From positions 620,001 to 684,000 of the forward strand of contig NZ_JANFAU010000001.1 of the NCBI RefSeq assembly GCF_026130605.1: 64,000 bases of DNA, in the 5' to 3' direction. Both the position numbers and the translations under genes were made by a program. The stretch is from Sphingomonas lycopersici. GTDB lineage: Bacteria; Pseudomonadota; Alphaproteobacteria; Sphingomonadales; Sphingomonadaceae. Positions 25,904 to 34,748 of the stretch are shown piece by piece; positions within the stretch are counted from its first letter, which is position 1; the number at the start of each line of letters is the position of its first letter. The notes under the pieces are model-generated. The model saw only the letters and a list, made by a program, of their open reading frames with translations, did not search any database and was not told the origin of the DNA.

Positions 25904-28816
25904 TCAATAGCGGAAACGCACGCCGAAGGTGAAGCGGCGCCCGTAAGACCAGACGTCGAGCAACTGATTGTCGTAGCGACCGTGCGTGCTGTAGTTGGAA
26001 TTGTTGATATTGGTCACTTCGCCGAACACGGTGAATTGCCGCGTGAGATCGTAGCTCGCCGATGCGTCGATCTGCAGCTGCGAATTCACGTACACGGGCT
26101 CGGCACCGAACGTGCCTCCCTGGTTCTGGCCCAGCTGGAGCAGATATTTGTCACGCCAATTGAGCGCGCCGCGGATTTGGAACCCGTTCTTGTCGTAGAA
26201 ACCGACGAAGTTCGCCGATTTCGCAAGGCCGGTAATCGCAAAAGCTGTCCCCGAAATGTCCGAAGGATCGAAATTGCGATCGGACCACGGCAAGGTCGCA
26301 TTGGCGTTGAAGCCGAAGCCGCTGTCGCCGAACACGTGCTGCAATGCGAGTTCGAAGCCCTTCACCGTCGCTTCCGGCCCGTTGACCTTCGAATTGACGT
26401 TGAACCGCGCGATCTGCCCGGTGCTGGGATCGATCACATTGTTGATGGTCTGCGTCGTGACGCCGCCGACGATGAAGTTGGTCAGGTGCTTCAGGTAGAA
26501 GTTTGCCGAGAAATAGGAGTTGCGCTGATAATACCATTCGATCGCGGCGTCGAAATTGTCCGACAGATACGGCTTGAGGTTGGGGTTGCCGCCGCTCGCC
26601 GCGAGACTGCCGCGGCGCAAGGTCCCGACATTGATCGTCGGGCGCAGATCGGCAAGCAATGGTCGCGTCAGCGTCCGCGAAGCATCGAGCCGGAAGATCA
26701 GGTTGGGCATGATCTCAAGCTTCGCGTCGACGCTCGGCAGCAGATAATTATAGCTGGAGGAACTGACGATCGGCTGTGTCGCCGAATAGCCGTCGTGAAG
26801 CGGCCCGAGCGCCGGATCGGGCTGGATCAGCGTCGGATCCCCCGCCGGGATCGACAGGCCGAGCAACTGCCGGCCGAGCGCGGTGGTGGTGACGTGCGTT
26901 CCCTCGTCGCGCAGGCCCACGTTCAGGTGGAACGGCATGCCCGCGATTTCGTCCTCGAAGCTCGCTTTGAAGAAGATCGCATAGGTCTTCTCCCGGACCT
27001 GCAGCACGCTGCCGGCATCGAGTGACGGAGCGACCGAACCGCCCGTCTGCTCGAGCAGCCGATAGACCTGATACGGATCATAGACGAGCACCGACGGCGC
27101 AAGACCGCCCTTGTAGCCGGGAATCCAGTTCGCGGTGCTGATGCTCCCCTGATATACCCCGCCCGGCAGCGGCGCGATGCCGCCGCTCGATCCGCCGGGG
27201 CGCCCCGATGGCGTGCCATAGCCGGCCCGGCTGGCGAAGACGCCGTTGGAGAAGGTGCTGGTCGATTCCTGGTAAAGCTTGTCCTCGAGATATTGCGCGC
27301 CCAGCTTGACGCTGAACTTATCCTTCGACCAGCCGATCGTCGCGCGCAGCTGCTTGACGAGATCGGTATTATAGGGCGCGCCGCGCACGATGACGTGCGA
27401 GCCGATGACCGACTTGTCGGTGAAACGGGAAAGATCGCCGGCCGGGCCGACATCGTGGATCTGCGGCAGATACTGGCTGCTTGGACCAAGGATCGTCAGC
27501 CCGGTATTGGCGCCGAGCACCGTCGTCGAGCCGTTGGTGCCGCCGTAGCCGATATCCATGCTGTCGTTGAAGCCGTTGCGGCCGGGGTTGCGCGTGCTGC
27601 GCGCGATCGCGCCGTCGAGCTCGAACTTCAGATGTTCGGCGATATCCCATTTCAGGTTCGCGCCGATCTGATTGGTTTCATAGATGTTGCGGGTCCGATT
27701 GGCGTTGAAGTCCATCGGCGTGCCGAACTGATTGAAATCGACGACCGTCCCGTGATTGTCGTATTTCACGTTGCGCAAGTCGCTGCCGTTGAACCACGCG
27801 GCATAGCCATAGGCGGTGCTGTTCAAGGTCTGGCGGGTGAAATTGTCGTCGATCGTCAGCAACATGCTGTCGGTCGGCCGCCATTGCACCGCAATCCGCC
27901 CGTCGACGCGCTCGTCCTGGTTGAACGTCTGCTCGATCCCCTGTTGCTGCGGGAACCAGGTCAGGATCGACTGGCGGTTGCTGGGCGTCGCCCAGGCCGC
28001 GCTCGCCGGATCGTTCGTCGGCGAACAATCCGTGCCGATCGGCCCGGACTGGCAGGGCGCGAAATGCGCGCCGATCCAGCCGGGGATGAAGACGTGGTTC
28101 GACGTCGTGTCGCGACGGGTATAGGCCACGTCGGCGAGCACGCCGATCGTATTGTCCGCAAAGGTGTCGGATACCAGCAGGCCGCCGGTGGCGCGCACAT
28201 TCTTGTCGCGCGACTGGAGCGAGCCGGCAGCGGTGGCGGCAAGGTGGAAGCCGTCGCGGTCGAACGGCTTGGGCAGCGAGACGTCGATGATCCCGCCGAT
28301 CGCGCTGGTCGAAAGCTCGACGTCCGGCGTCTTGTAGACGCTGAGACGGCCGACGAAATCGGAGCCGATCGTGGTGAAGTCTACGCCGCGATTGCCGGTT
28401 GCGGTCGAGATATGGCGGCCGTCGTACAAAGTATCGATGAAGTCCTGGCCGAACCCGCGGATGGTGACGCCGGTCGCATCACCGCGCGCACCCGAGCGCT
28501 GGATCGAGATGCCCGGCAGGCGCTGCATCGCGGAGGCGACGTTCGAATCCGGGAACTTGCCGATGTCTTCGGCCGAGATCGCGTCGACCACGCCGGGCGA
28601 ATCGCGCTTGATGTCGAGATTGCGCTGCAGCGACGCGCGCAGGCCCGTGACGACGATATCGTTCGGCGTTTCCGACGGGCTGGCGAGCGTCGTCGTAGCG
28701 TCCTGCGCGATTGCCGGCGCGGCGATCGTCAGTGCAACGACGCCCGGTGCGGCGGTCAGCAACAAGCGCCTGGTCGCGCGCGCACCGTTCACCCGCGAAT
28801 TGGATTGCTTCTTCAT
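25904..28816 (-). CDS. TonB-dependent outer-membrane receptor, probable xylo-oligosaccharide importer
   Basis: This is about 970 residues. A long signal peptide (ending PAIAQ) is followed by the plug domain with DIVVTGLRASLQ, AISAEDIGKFPDSNVASAMQ (key residues GKFPDSN) and a TIRGFG motif. A 22-strand barrel then ends in the aromatic tail FRY. ATG 28816 has GGAGGA seven bases upstream; an earlier ATG at 28840 is less likely. The GKFPDSN subgroup is the large carbohydrate-receptor expansion of sphingomonads and caulobacters. A LacI-type operator 180 bases upstream and flanking xylan enzymes make arabinoxylan fragments the best ligand guess. Confidence 0.93.
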   Translation of the reverse strand: MKKQSNSRVNGARATRRLLLTAAPGVVALTIAAPAIAQDATTTLASPSETPNDIVVTGLRASLQRNLDIKRDSPGVVDAISAEDIGKFPDSNVASAMQRLPGISIQRSGARGDATGVTIRGFGQDFIDTLYDGRHISTATGNRGVDFTTIGSDFVGRLSVYKTPDVELSTSAIGGIIDVSLPKPFDRDGFHLAATAAGSLQSRDKNVRATGGLLVSDTFADNTIGVLADVAYTRRDTTSNHVFIPGWIGAHFAPCQSGPIGTDCSPTNDPASAAWATPSNRQSILTWFPQQQGIEQTFNQDERVDGRIAVQWRPTDSMLLTIDDNFTRQTLNSTAYGYAAWFNGSDLRNVKYDNHGTVVDFNQFGTPMDFNANRTRNIYETNQIGANLKWDIAEHLKFELDGAIARSTRNPGRNGFNDSMDIGYGGTNGSTTVLGANTGLTILGPSSQYLPQIHDVGPAGDLSRFTDKSVIGSHVIVRGAPYNTDLVKQLRATIGWSKDKFSVKLGAQYLEDKLYQESTSTFSNGVFASRAGYGTPSGRPGGSSGGIAPLPGGVYQGSISTANWIPGYKGGLAPSVLVYDPYQVYRLLEQTGGSVAPSLDAGSVLQVREKTYAIFFKASFEDEIAGMPFHLNVGLRDEGTHVTTTALGRQLLGLSIPAGDPTLIQPDPALGPLHDGYSATQPIVSSSSYNYLLPSVDAKLEIMPNLIFRLDASRTLTRPLLADLRPTINVGTLRRGSLAASGGNPNLKPYLSDNFDAAIEWYYQRNSYFSANFYLKHLTNFIVGGVTTQTINNVIDPSTGQIARFNVNSKVNGPEATVKGFELALQHVFGDSGFGFNANATLPWSDRNFDPSDISGTAFAITGLAKSANFVGFYDKNGFQIRGALNWRDKYLLQLGQNQGGTFGAEPVYVNSQLQIDASASYDLTRQFTVFGEVTNINNSNYSTHGRYDNQLLDVWSYGRRFTFGVRFRY

Positions 28817-28996
28817 CACATCCTCCCCCGTCCTGATCATTCTCGCGTCGGGACGGCTTCGACGCCAACCACCTTCCCCGAGGCTGACGACCTCGATGCA
28901 GAGTTTGCCGGAGACGAAGTTTCAGTGCGGTCAGGCCGCCAAATCCCCTCGACTCCGGAATCTGCGGTTCCGGTCTGCGCTTTGGGTAACGCGAAA

Positions 28997-29010
28997 AGGT
29001 AGCGCTATCA
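28997..29010. promoter_or_regulatory. LacI/XylR-type operator AGGTAGCGCTATCA
   Basis: This matches the TGNTAGCGCTANCA pattern except for the first base. It lies in the 294-base divergent gap between the TonB receptor (minus) and the sapC-like gene (plus), 180 and 100 bases from their starts. The rest of the gap shows nothing recognisable to me. Confidence 0.75.
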
Positions 29011-29110
29011 AGAATTATTTGTCAGTGTTTTCGAACCTGCTATTCAGGCCCTACAAAGGCGGTGCAGGTGGCGCACAACACCGCCGCACAACAAAGGCTG
29101 GGAGAGCGGG

Positions 29111-29794
29111 ATGGCGGCCGAATTTGAGATTTTGAACGATCAGGCGCACCGCAATCTCGCGATTCGCAGCGATGCCGGCGTCGCCCATCCGCATTTCGTG
29201 ATGATCGTTCTCGGCGAGTTTCCCGCGGCCGCAAGCGCATGTCCGATCTTTCTCGCGAAAGACCCGGCCACCGGGGAATTCTATGCCGCCGCGCTGTTCG
29301 GTTTCGAACCGGGGGAGACTTTGTTCGAGGCCGGCGAGAAGGCCGCGACGTTCCGCCCGCTCGAATTGCAACGGCAGGGTTTTCATGTCGCGGACGAGAA
29401 TATCGCCGTCCAGCCGGGACATCCCCGGTTCGGTGCGGGGGCGGATATCGCCCTCTTCGATGACGGTGGCACGCCGACCGAAGCGCTGCGCAAGATCCAG
29501 ATGATACTCGGGCAATTGCACAGCGGCATTCATGAGACTCGCGCGTTCATCGGTGAGTTGCTGCGACTGAGGCTGGTCGAACCGCTCGATATCTCGCTGA
29601 CCTTCGATGACGGGAAGCGGCTCGATCTCGACGGGCTCTATACCGTCAGCCGCGACGGCCTGAACGATCTGCCCGACGTCGAAATCGCCGCTTTATTCCG
29701 CAAGGGATATCTGCAGGCGGCGATGTGCATGACCTTTTCGTTGAACCAGATCGCCGTTCTCGCGCGGCGGCGCAACGCCCGGCTGCTTGCATGA
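29111..29794 (+). CDS. SapC family protein
   Basis: This 227-residue protein belongs to the SapC family. The name comes from a Campylobacter surface-layer export protein, but family function in these loci is unknown. No signal peptide is visible. The typical blocks are VPHFVMI-like AHPHFVMIV near the N-terminus, PIFLAKDPATGEFYAAALFGFEPGE, and DGLYTVSRDGLNDLPD towards the C-terminus. Its stop overlaps the start of the cupin-like gene (ATGA), and both are divergent from the TonB receptor/halogenase pair. The four together form a recurring TonB-receptor accessory set. Confidence 0.9.
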   Translation: MAAEFEILNDQAHRNLAIRSDAGVAHPHFVMIVLGEFPAAASACPIFLAKDPATGEFYAAALFGFEPGETLFEAGEKAATFRPLELQRQGFHVADENIAVQPGHPRFGAGADIALFDDGGTPTEALRKIQMILGQLHSGIHETRAFIGELLRLRLVEPLDISLTFDDGKRLDLDGLYTVSRDGLNDLPDVEIAALFRKGYLQAAMCMTFSLNQIAVLARRRNARLLA

Positions 29795-30762
29795 CGATAG
29801 CGGTGCCGGAGATAGCGGCCGATCGCTTTGCCGATCCGGCGCAGTTCCGCGAGATCGCGGCGCGCTGCGAGCCGGTGGTGGTGCGTGGCCTGGTCAACGA
29901 CTGGCCGGTCGTGCGCGCCGCCGCCACATCGCCGGTCGCGTTGCGCGCCTATCTTCTGCGCTTCGCGAGCGCGACCCGCGCAGAGGCCTTCGTGGGGAAG
30001 GCGGGGCGCTATTCCTATAACGAAAGGCTGGACGGCTTCGATTTCGACCGGGTCGACACCGATCTCGCCGATGCGCTCGACCGCATTCTCGCCAGCGCGG
30101 ACGTGCCGGGCGCGCCGACCGTCTACGTCGGGTCTCTCGATACGGCGCAATATCTGCCGGGATTCGCGGCGGAGAACAATCTCGGCCCGCTGCTATCCAC
30201 GGTTCAGCCGCGGCTGTGGATCGGCAATAGGTCGGACATTGCATGTCACAACGACACGTTCGACAATATCGCCTGCGTGGTGTCGGGCCGCCGCCGCTTC
30301 ACCCTCTATCCGCCGCAGGCGGTTGCCGACCTTCATATCGGGCCGGTCGATTTCACGATGTCCGGCCGGGCGACCAGCCTAGCGACCTCCGCATCGGCCG
30401 AGGCCCGCGCGACGGTCGCCGAGCTCGAGGCCGGCGACGCGCTTTACCTGCCGAAATTGTGGTGGCACCGGGTCGAGGCGACGGGGTCGATCAATCTGCT
30501 CGTCAATTACTGGTGGGACGAGTTCAGCGCCGGACCGGACGCGCCCAATACCGCGATGATGCTGGCGATGATCGCCATCGCCGAGCGGCCGCCCGCCGAA
30601 CGCGCCGCATGGCGCGCGCTGTTCGATCATTATGTGTTCCGGCCGGACGGGCATCCGCTGCGCCACATTCCCGAGGAGCGACACGGCATTCTGGGGCCGC
30701 TCGCGGTAGGAAATTACGGCCGCATCCGCGCGATGGTCATGCAGATGCTGCGCGGCGGGTGA
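29791..30762 (+). CDS. Cupin-like (JmjC/cupin_8) protein, Pass1-type
   Basis: This 323-residue protein has a double-stranded beta-helix of the cupin_8/JmjC type. The putative Fe(II) site is HNDTFDN (HxD) at about residues 151-157 and the distal His in KLWWHRVEA. ALYLP-like DALYLPKLWWH is the family hallmark. That would make it a 2-oxoglutarate-dependent hydroxylase-like enzyme, perhaps acting on protein or sugar. The start is ATG 29791, overlapping the sapC stop; the frame from 29725 is a shadow. It belongs to the TonB receptor/halogenase/SapC set. Its substrate is unknown. Confidence 0.87.
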   Translation: MTIAVPEIAADRFADPAQFREIAARCEPVVVRGLVNDWPVVRAAATSPVALRAYLLRFASATRAEAFVGKAGRYSYNERLDGFDFDRVDTDLADALDRILASADVPGAPTVYVGSLDTAQYLPGFAAENNLGPLLSTVQPRLWIGNRSDIACHNDTFDNIACVVSGRRRFTLYPPQAVADLHIGPVDFTMSGRATSLATSASAEARATVAELEAGDALYLPKLWWHRVEATGSINLLVNYWWDEFSAGPDAPNTAMMLAMIAIAERPPAERAAWRALFDHYVFRPDGHPLRHIPEERHGILGPLAVGNYGRIRAMVMQMLRGG

Positions 30763-30838
30763 TCGTTTCGGCGGCAATTAACCGGACAAATGAAAGCGAC
30801 GTCCCGACAGGGATCGAGGTTCGAGAGAGGATAATGAT

Positions 30839-31906
30839 ATGAGGAAGAATTTGACGAGGGTGCTGATCGCGGGCGTCGCGCTGTCGACGCTCGCCCCGGC
30901 GTCCCCCGCCGCCGCGCAGGTCAAGGCCAATGTGCCGGCGGTCGAACCGTCCGCTAAACCGGTCACCGTCGAGCGGATCAAGGTGCATTCGCCGGCGCTG
31001 GAGGGCAATCTGGAGGGCAATGCCGCCGACCGCGATGTGCTGGTCATGTTGCCGCCCGGTTACGCGAAGGATCCGAAGCGTCGCTATCCGGTGGTCTATG
31101 CGCTGCACGGCTATTCGATCGGCGCGGAGCAATGGTCGGGCGAGATTCATGTCCCCCAGACGGTCGAGGGCGCGTTCGCGCGCGGGGTGAAGGACATGAT
31201 CGTCGTGTTTCCCGATAGCAAGACGGTGCACAACGGATCGATGTATTCGAGTTCCCCCACGACGGGCGATTTCGAAACCTTCGTCTCGCGCGATCTGGTC
31301 GCCTATATCGACGCGCATTATCGCACGATCGCCCGGCGGGAAAGTCGTGGGCTCGTCGGGCATTCGATGGGCGGTTATGGCGCAAGCCGTATCGGGATGA
31401 AGCATGCCGACGTGTTCGGCGCGCTTTATATGATGAGCCCCTGCTGCCTTTCGGCGCGGGGCGCGATGCCGTTGAGTCCGGAAGCCGAAGCCGCGCTCAA
31501 GACGGCGAAAACAATGGCCGACACCGCGGCCTTGCCATGGGGGGTGCGCGCGCAATTCGCCGCGGCCTCCGCCTGGTCGCCCGATCCGAAGAACCCGCCC
31601 TTCTACTTCGATCTGCCGACCGGCGACGAAGCGCAGAAGCGCGATGTGCTGGCGCGCTGGGCGGCGAATGCCCCGCTGGCCTTTGTCGATCAATATATCG
31701 CGCGTCTGCGCCAATATCGGGCGATCGCGATCGATGTCGGCGATCAGGATAGTCTGAAGGATGATGCGCAGAAGCTGCATCAGATACTCGACAATTATGG
31801 TGTCGCGAACAGCTTCGAAATCTACTCGGGGACTCATACCAGCGATGTCGCCGTGCGTTTCCAGAATTTCGTGCTGCCGTTCTTCGGCAAGAATCTGGCT
31901 TTCTGA
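30839..31906 (+). CDS. Exported CE1-type esterase (esterase D / feruloyl or acetylxylan esterase-like)
   Basis: This 355-residue alpha/beta hydrolase carries a signal peptide ending PAAAQ. The nucleophile Ser176 is in GLVGHSMGGYGA; the oxyanion region is PVVYALHGYSIG; the catalytic Asp and His are probably in VGDQDSLKDD and SGTHTSDVA. The architecture matches the CE1/esterase D group that removes feruloyl or acetyl groups from arabinoxylan. It is three bases upstream of the GH27 gene, so the two are co-transcribed. The surrounding enzymes favour a plant cell-wall ester. Confidence 0.88.
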   Translation: MRKNLTRVLIAGVALSTLAPASPAAAQVKANVPAVEPSAKPVTVERIKVHSPALEGNLEGNAADRDVLVMLPPGYAKDPKRRYPVVYALHGYSIGAEQWSGEIHVPQTVEGAFARGVKDMIVVFPDSKTVHNGSMYSSSPTTGDFETFVSRDLVAYIDAHYRTIARRESRGLVGHSMGGYGASRIGMKHADVFGALYMMSPCCLSARGAMPLSPEAEAALKTAKTMADTAALPWGVRAQFAAASAWSPDPKNPPFYFDLPTGDEAQKRDVLARWAANAPLAFVDQYIARLRQYRAIAIDVGDQDSLKDDAQKLHQILDNYGVANSFEIYSGTHTSDVAVRFQNFVLPFFGKNLAF

Positions 31907-31909
31907 GCC

Positions 31910-33838
31910 ATGACGAACCGTTTATCGTCGTCGTCGCGCCGGCTCGTCACGCGCGGTGCCTTGCTGCTGGCCGTCGCAATGCAGGCGGTCGCGCCGCTCG
32001 CCGCATCCGCCGATCCGCTCGATCCGACCGCGCGCTGGACGGCTTATGCCCGGGGCGCGGCGGTGCTGCCGCCGATGGGCTGGGCGAGCTGGAATGCGTT
32101 CAACAGCGACATCGACGAGGAGAAAGTGCTCGCTTCCGCGCGTATTATCGTCGATTCGGGGCTGGCGCAGAAGGGTTATCGCTATATCGACATCGACGAC
32201 GGCTGGTGGTTGCGCCGCAACCAGCCTGACGGCCGGATGGTCATCCGCGCGGCAAAATTTCCCTCCGCCCGATTGCCCGACGGCCGCACCAGTTTTCGCC
32301 CGCTCACCGATCGGCTGCACGCGATGGGATTGAAAGCGGGCATCTATTCCGACATCGGCCGCAACAGTTGCGGGCAGATCTATACGTCGAATTTCGCCAA
32401 TCAGCCCGAGGGCAGCGTCGCTGAGCGCGAGGTCGGTCTCTACGGCCATGTCGAGCAGGACATCCGCCTCTATTTCCAGGAATGGGGGTTTGACCTGATC
32501 AAGGTCGACGGATGCGGCATTCGCGGGCTGCCGGCCAGCAATCCGCTGGTCAGGGCCGGCGTCTATCGCGCGCTCGATCCGCTGATCGACAGCGATTCGG
32601 TGGGGGCGACCGACGTCGCGGCGGTGCGGCGGCTCTATCAGCAGGTCGGGACCGCGATCGAAAGCGTCAAGCCGGACAATGACTTCATCTACTCCATCTG
32701 CCTCTGGGGCTCGGCCGACGTGCGTTCCTGGGCAAAGGACGTGGGCAGCATATCGCGCACCAGCGAGGATATTTCGCCCAAATGGAGCCGGATGCTGCAC
32801 AATCTCGACAGCGCGGCGCGGCGCGCGCTTTATGCGCATCCGGGGTCCTGGAACGACCCCGACATGCTGTTCGTCGGCAGCGGCGATTTCGACGCGAACC
32901 ATCTGGTCGAAGCACGCTCGCACTTCAGCTTATGGGCGATGCTGAACGCGCCGCTGATGATCGGTTACGATCTTCGCAAGGCGGATCGCGCGCTGATCGA
33001 CCTGCTCGGCAACAGCCGCGTCATCGCGCTCAATCAAGATCCCGCGGGCAACCAGGCGGTGCTCGCGTTCGATTCGGACGAGGTGTCGATCTTCGTCAAG
33101 GCGCTGAGCAACGGCGACCGCGCGGTCGCGATCCTCAACCGTACCTCGGCGCCGATCGAGGCGACGCTGCTGGCATCGCACATGAAATTCCTGCCGGATG
33201 CCGATATCGAGCTGACCGACGTGTGGCGCGGTGGCCACAGCCGCTTCCGCGGGCAGCAGAATTTCGCGCTCGGCGCGCGGGAGACGCTGCTATTTACCGC
33301 CAAGGGCACCCGCCGTCTGGCGGGTGGCCTTTACCTGTCCGAACAGCCGGGCAGCGTGAACCCCGCGATCGACGGGGTGACGGTGCCCGAGGCGGAGCCA
33401 ATGATCTATCGCGCGCTGCTCCCCTGGCTCGGCACGCGTGCCAGCCGCGAGCCACCGCGTTACGGCGGCTGGGGCGGTGCGCAGGCGGACGCCACGCCTT
33501 ATGGCCAGCAATTGACGATCAGCGGTCAACGTTATGACACCGGCATCGGCGTGCTCGCCAATTCACGGCTCGAGGTGCGCAACGCGGGCTATGCGCGCTT
33601 CACTGCCACGGTCGGGATCGATCAGTCCGCGCGAGATCGCAGCCAGCCGGTGACCTTCACCGTCTATGGCGATGGCAAGTTGCTCGCGCGGACGCCGCCG
33701 TTGCGGTTTGGCGAGAAGCCGGTCGCGATCGCCGCGGATGTGCGCGGCGTGAAGCTGATCGAGCTGGTCGCGCGGGCACCGACGGCGATGCGTTTCCCCG
33801 ATCCGGTCGTCTGGGGAGATGCAGCGCTGCGACGCTAA
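31910..33838 (+). CDS. GH27 alpha-galactosidase with C-terminal NPCBM-like domain, exported
   Basis: This is 642 residues. A signal peptide (about 1-34) is followed by a GH27 (beta/alpha)8 barrel: MGWASWNAF opening, IDIDDGWW at about 93-100, nucleophile Asp200 in LIKVDGCG, and acid/base Asp in RTSEDIS. A beta-sandwich follows. The last ~140 residues (YGGWGGAQ, GIGVLANSRLEV) resemble an NPCBM carbohydrate-binding domain. It would remove alpha-galactosyl (or beta-L-arabinopyranosyl) side groups from hemicellulose. It is three bases after the CE1 esterase gene and convergent with a gntR gene. Confidence 0.93.
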   Translation: MTNRLSSSSRRLVTRGALLLAVAMQAVAPLAASADPLDPTARWTAYARGAAVLPPMGWASWNAFNSDIDEEKVLASARIIVDSGLAQKGYRYIDIDDGWWLRRNQPDGRMVIRAAKFPSARLPDGRTSFRPLTDRLHAMGLKAGIYSDIGRNSCGQIYTSNFANQPEGSVAEREVGLYGHVEQDIRLYFQEWGFDLIKVDGCGIRGLPASNPLVRAGVYRALDPLIDSDSVGATDVAAVRRLYQQVGTAIESVKPDNDFIYSICLWGSADVRSWAKDVGSISRTSEDISPKWSRMLHNLDSAARRALYAHPGSWNDPDMLFVGSGDFDANHLVEARSHFSLWAMLNAPLMIGYDLRKADRALIDLLGNSRVIALNQDPAGNQAVLAFDSDEVSIFVKALSNGDRAVAILNRTSAPIEATLLASHMKFLPDADIELTDVWRGGHSRFRGQQNFALGARETLLFTAKGTRRLAGGLYLSEQPGSVNPAIDGVTVPEAEPMIYRALLPWLGTRASREPPRYGGWGGAQADATPYGQQLTISGQRYDTGIGVLANSRLEVRNAGYARFTATVGIDQSARDRSQPVTFTVYGDGKLLARTPPLRFGEKPVAIAADVRGVKLIELVARAPTAMRFPDPVVWGDAALRR

Positions 33839-33879
33839 GGCATGTCCGAGCTCGCCGCCGTCGCGCGGGGCGTAACGCG

Positions 33880-34671
33880 CTATTCCCGATCGGCGGCGAG
33901 ATTGGTGATCGCGGCGCGCGTGTCCTCCAGCGCCTGATCGACGAGCGTGTGCATCGCCGCCGCCGCGGCATCCGCGTCAGCGGCGGCGATCGCGTCGTAA
34001 ACGCGGACATGGCCGGGCAGCGGATCGCGCGGCAGGGCACGCATCCGCTGCTTGAACTGCGTCGTCCAGTTCACCGCCGCGCCGATGCTGGCGGTCAGCG
34101 CGGTCAGTGCGCTGTTCTGGGTCGCGGCGAGAATCGCCTCGTGAAAATCCCGGTCCGCGATCCGGCCCGCCTCCGTCGCGAGCGTATGGCGGCGCATCGC
34201 GCCGAGCGCGTCCTTCATCGCCTTCAAGTCTTCCTTGCTCCGCCGCGCCGCCGCCAGCCGCGCCGCCGCCGGTTCGACAATCGCCCGTAATTCGAACAGA
34301 TCGCGGACGAAATTGATGTCGGGCTCGCCGGAGAACGCCCAGGCAAGCAACGTCGGGTCCAATATATTCCAGCGGCTGCGCGGCAAAACGCGGGTTCCCG
34401 CCCGGGGCCGGCTTTCCAACAGACCTTTGGCGGTCAGCACCTGAACCGCCTCGCGATAGGCGCTGCGCGAGACGCTCAGCGCCTCGGCATTGGCGACCTC
34501 GCCGGTGAGCGTCTCGCCCGGCGCGATCCGTCCGGAAACGATGGCGGTGCCGAGATAATGCGCGACCGCGCCGCGAAGCCGCCGCCCGGATCCTCTGGAG
34601 GATTCCGGGGCAATCGCGCTCTTATCGTCTTCAGATCTCGGCACATCGCCCTTCTTCACCGGCGTCGGCAT
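33880..34671 (-). CDS. GntR-family regulator, FCD subfamily (DgoR-like)
   Basis: This 263-residue protein has a winged helix (LTGEVANAEALSVSRSAYREA) and an FCD domain with metal-type residues in ADRDFHEAI and PGHVRVYDAI. It is clearly a paralogue of the regulator at 51910: both share the DPxLLAW, VRDLFELR and TVEPxAA-type blocks. Relatives include DgoR/LgoR sugar-acid repressors. It is downstream of the GH51 gene with the same orientation (77-base gap). Its target and inducer are unknown. Confidence 0.88.
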   Translation of the reverse strand: MPTPVKKGDVPRSEDDKSAIAPESSRGSGRRLRGAVAHYLGTAIVSGRIAPGETLTGEVANAEALSVSRSAYREAVQVLTAKGLLESRPRAGTRVLPRSRWNILDPTLLAWAFSGEPDINFVRDLFELRAIVEPAAARLAAARRSKEDLKAMKDALGAMRRHTLATEAGRIADRDFHEAILAATQNSALTALTASIGAAVNWTTQFKQRMRALPRDPLPGHVRVYDAIAAADADAAAAAMHTLVDQALEDTRAAITNLAADRE

Positions 34672-34748
34672 CGCATTCCTCCTCTGGCCGCCCTAGCTGC
34701 GCCGATCACCATCGCAACGCAAGGTCACGTTGCCGGACCGATAGCCGG

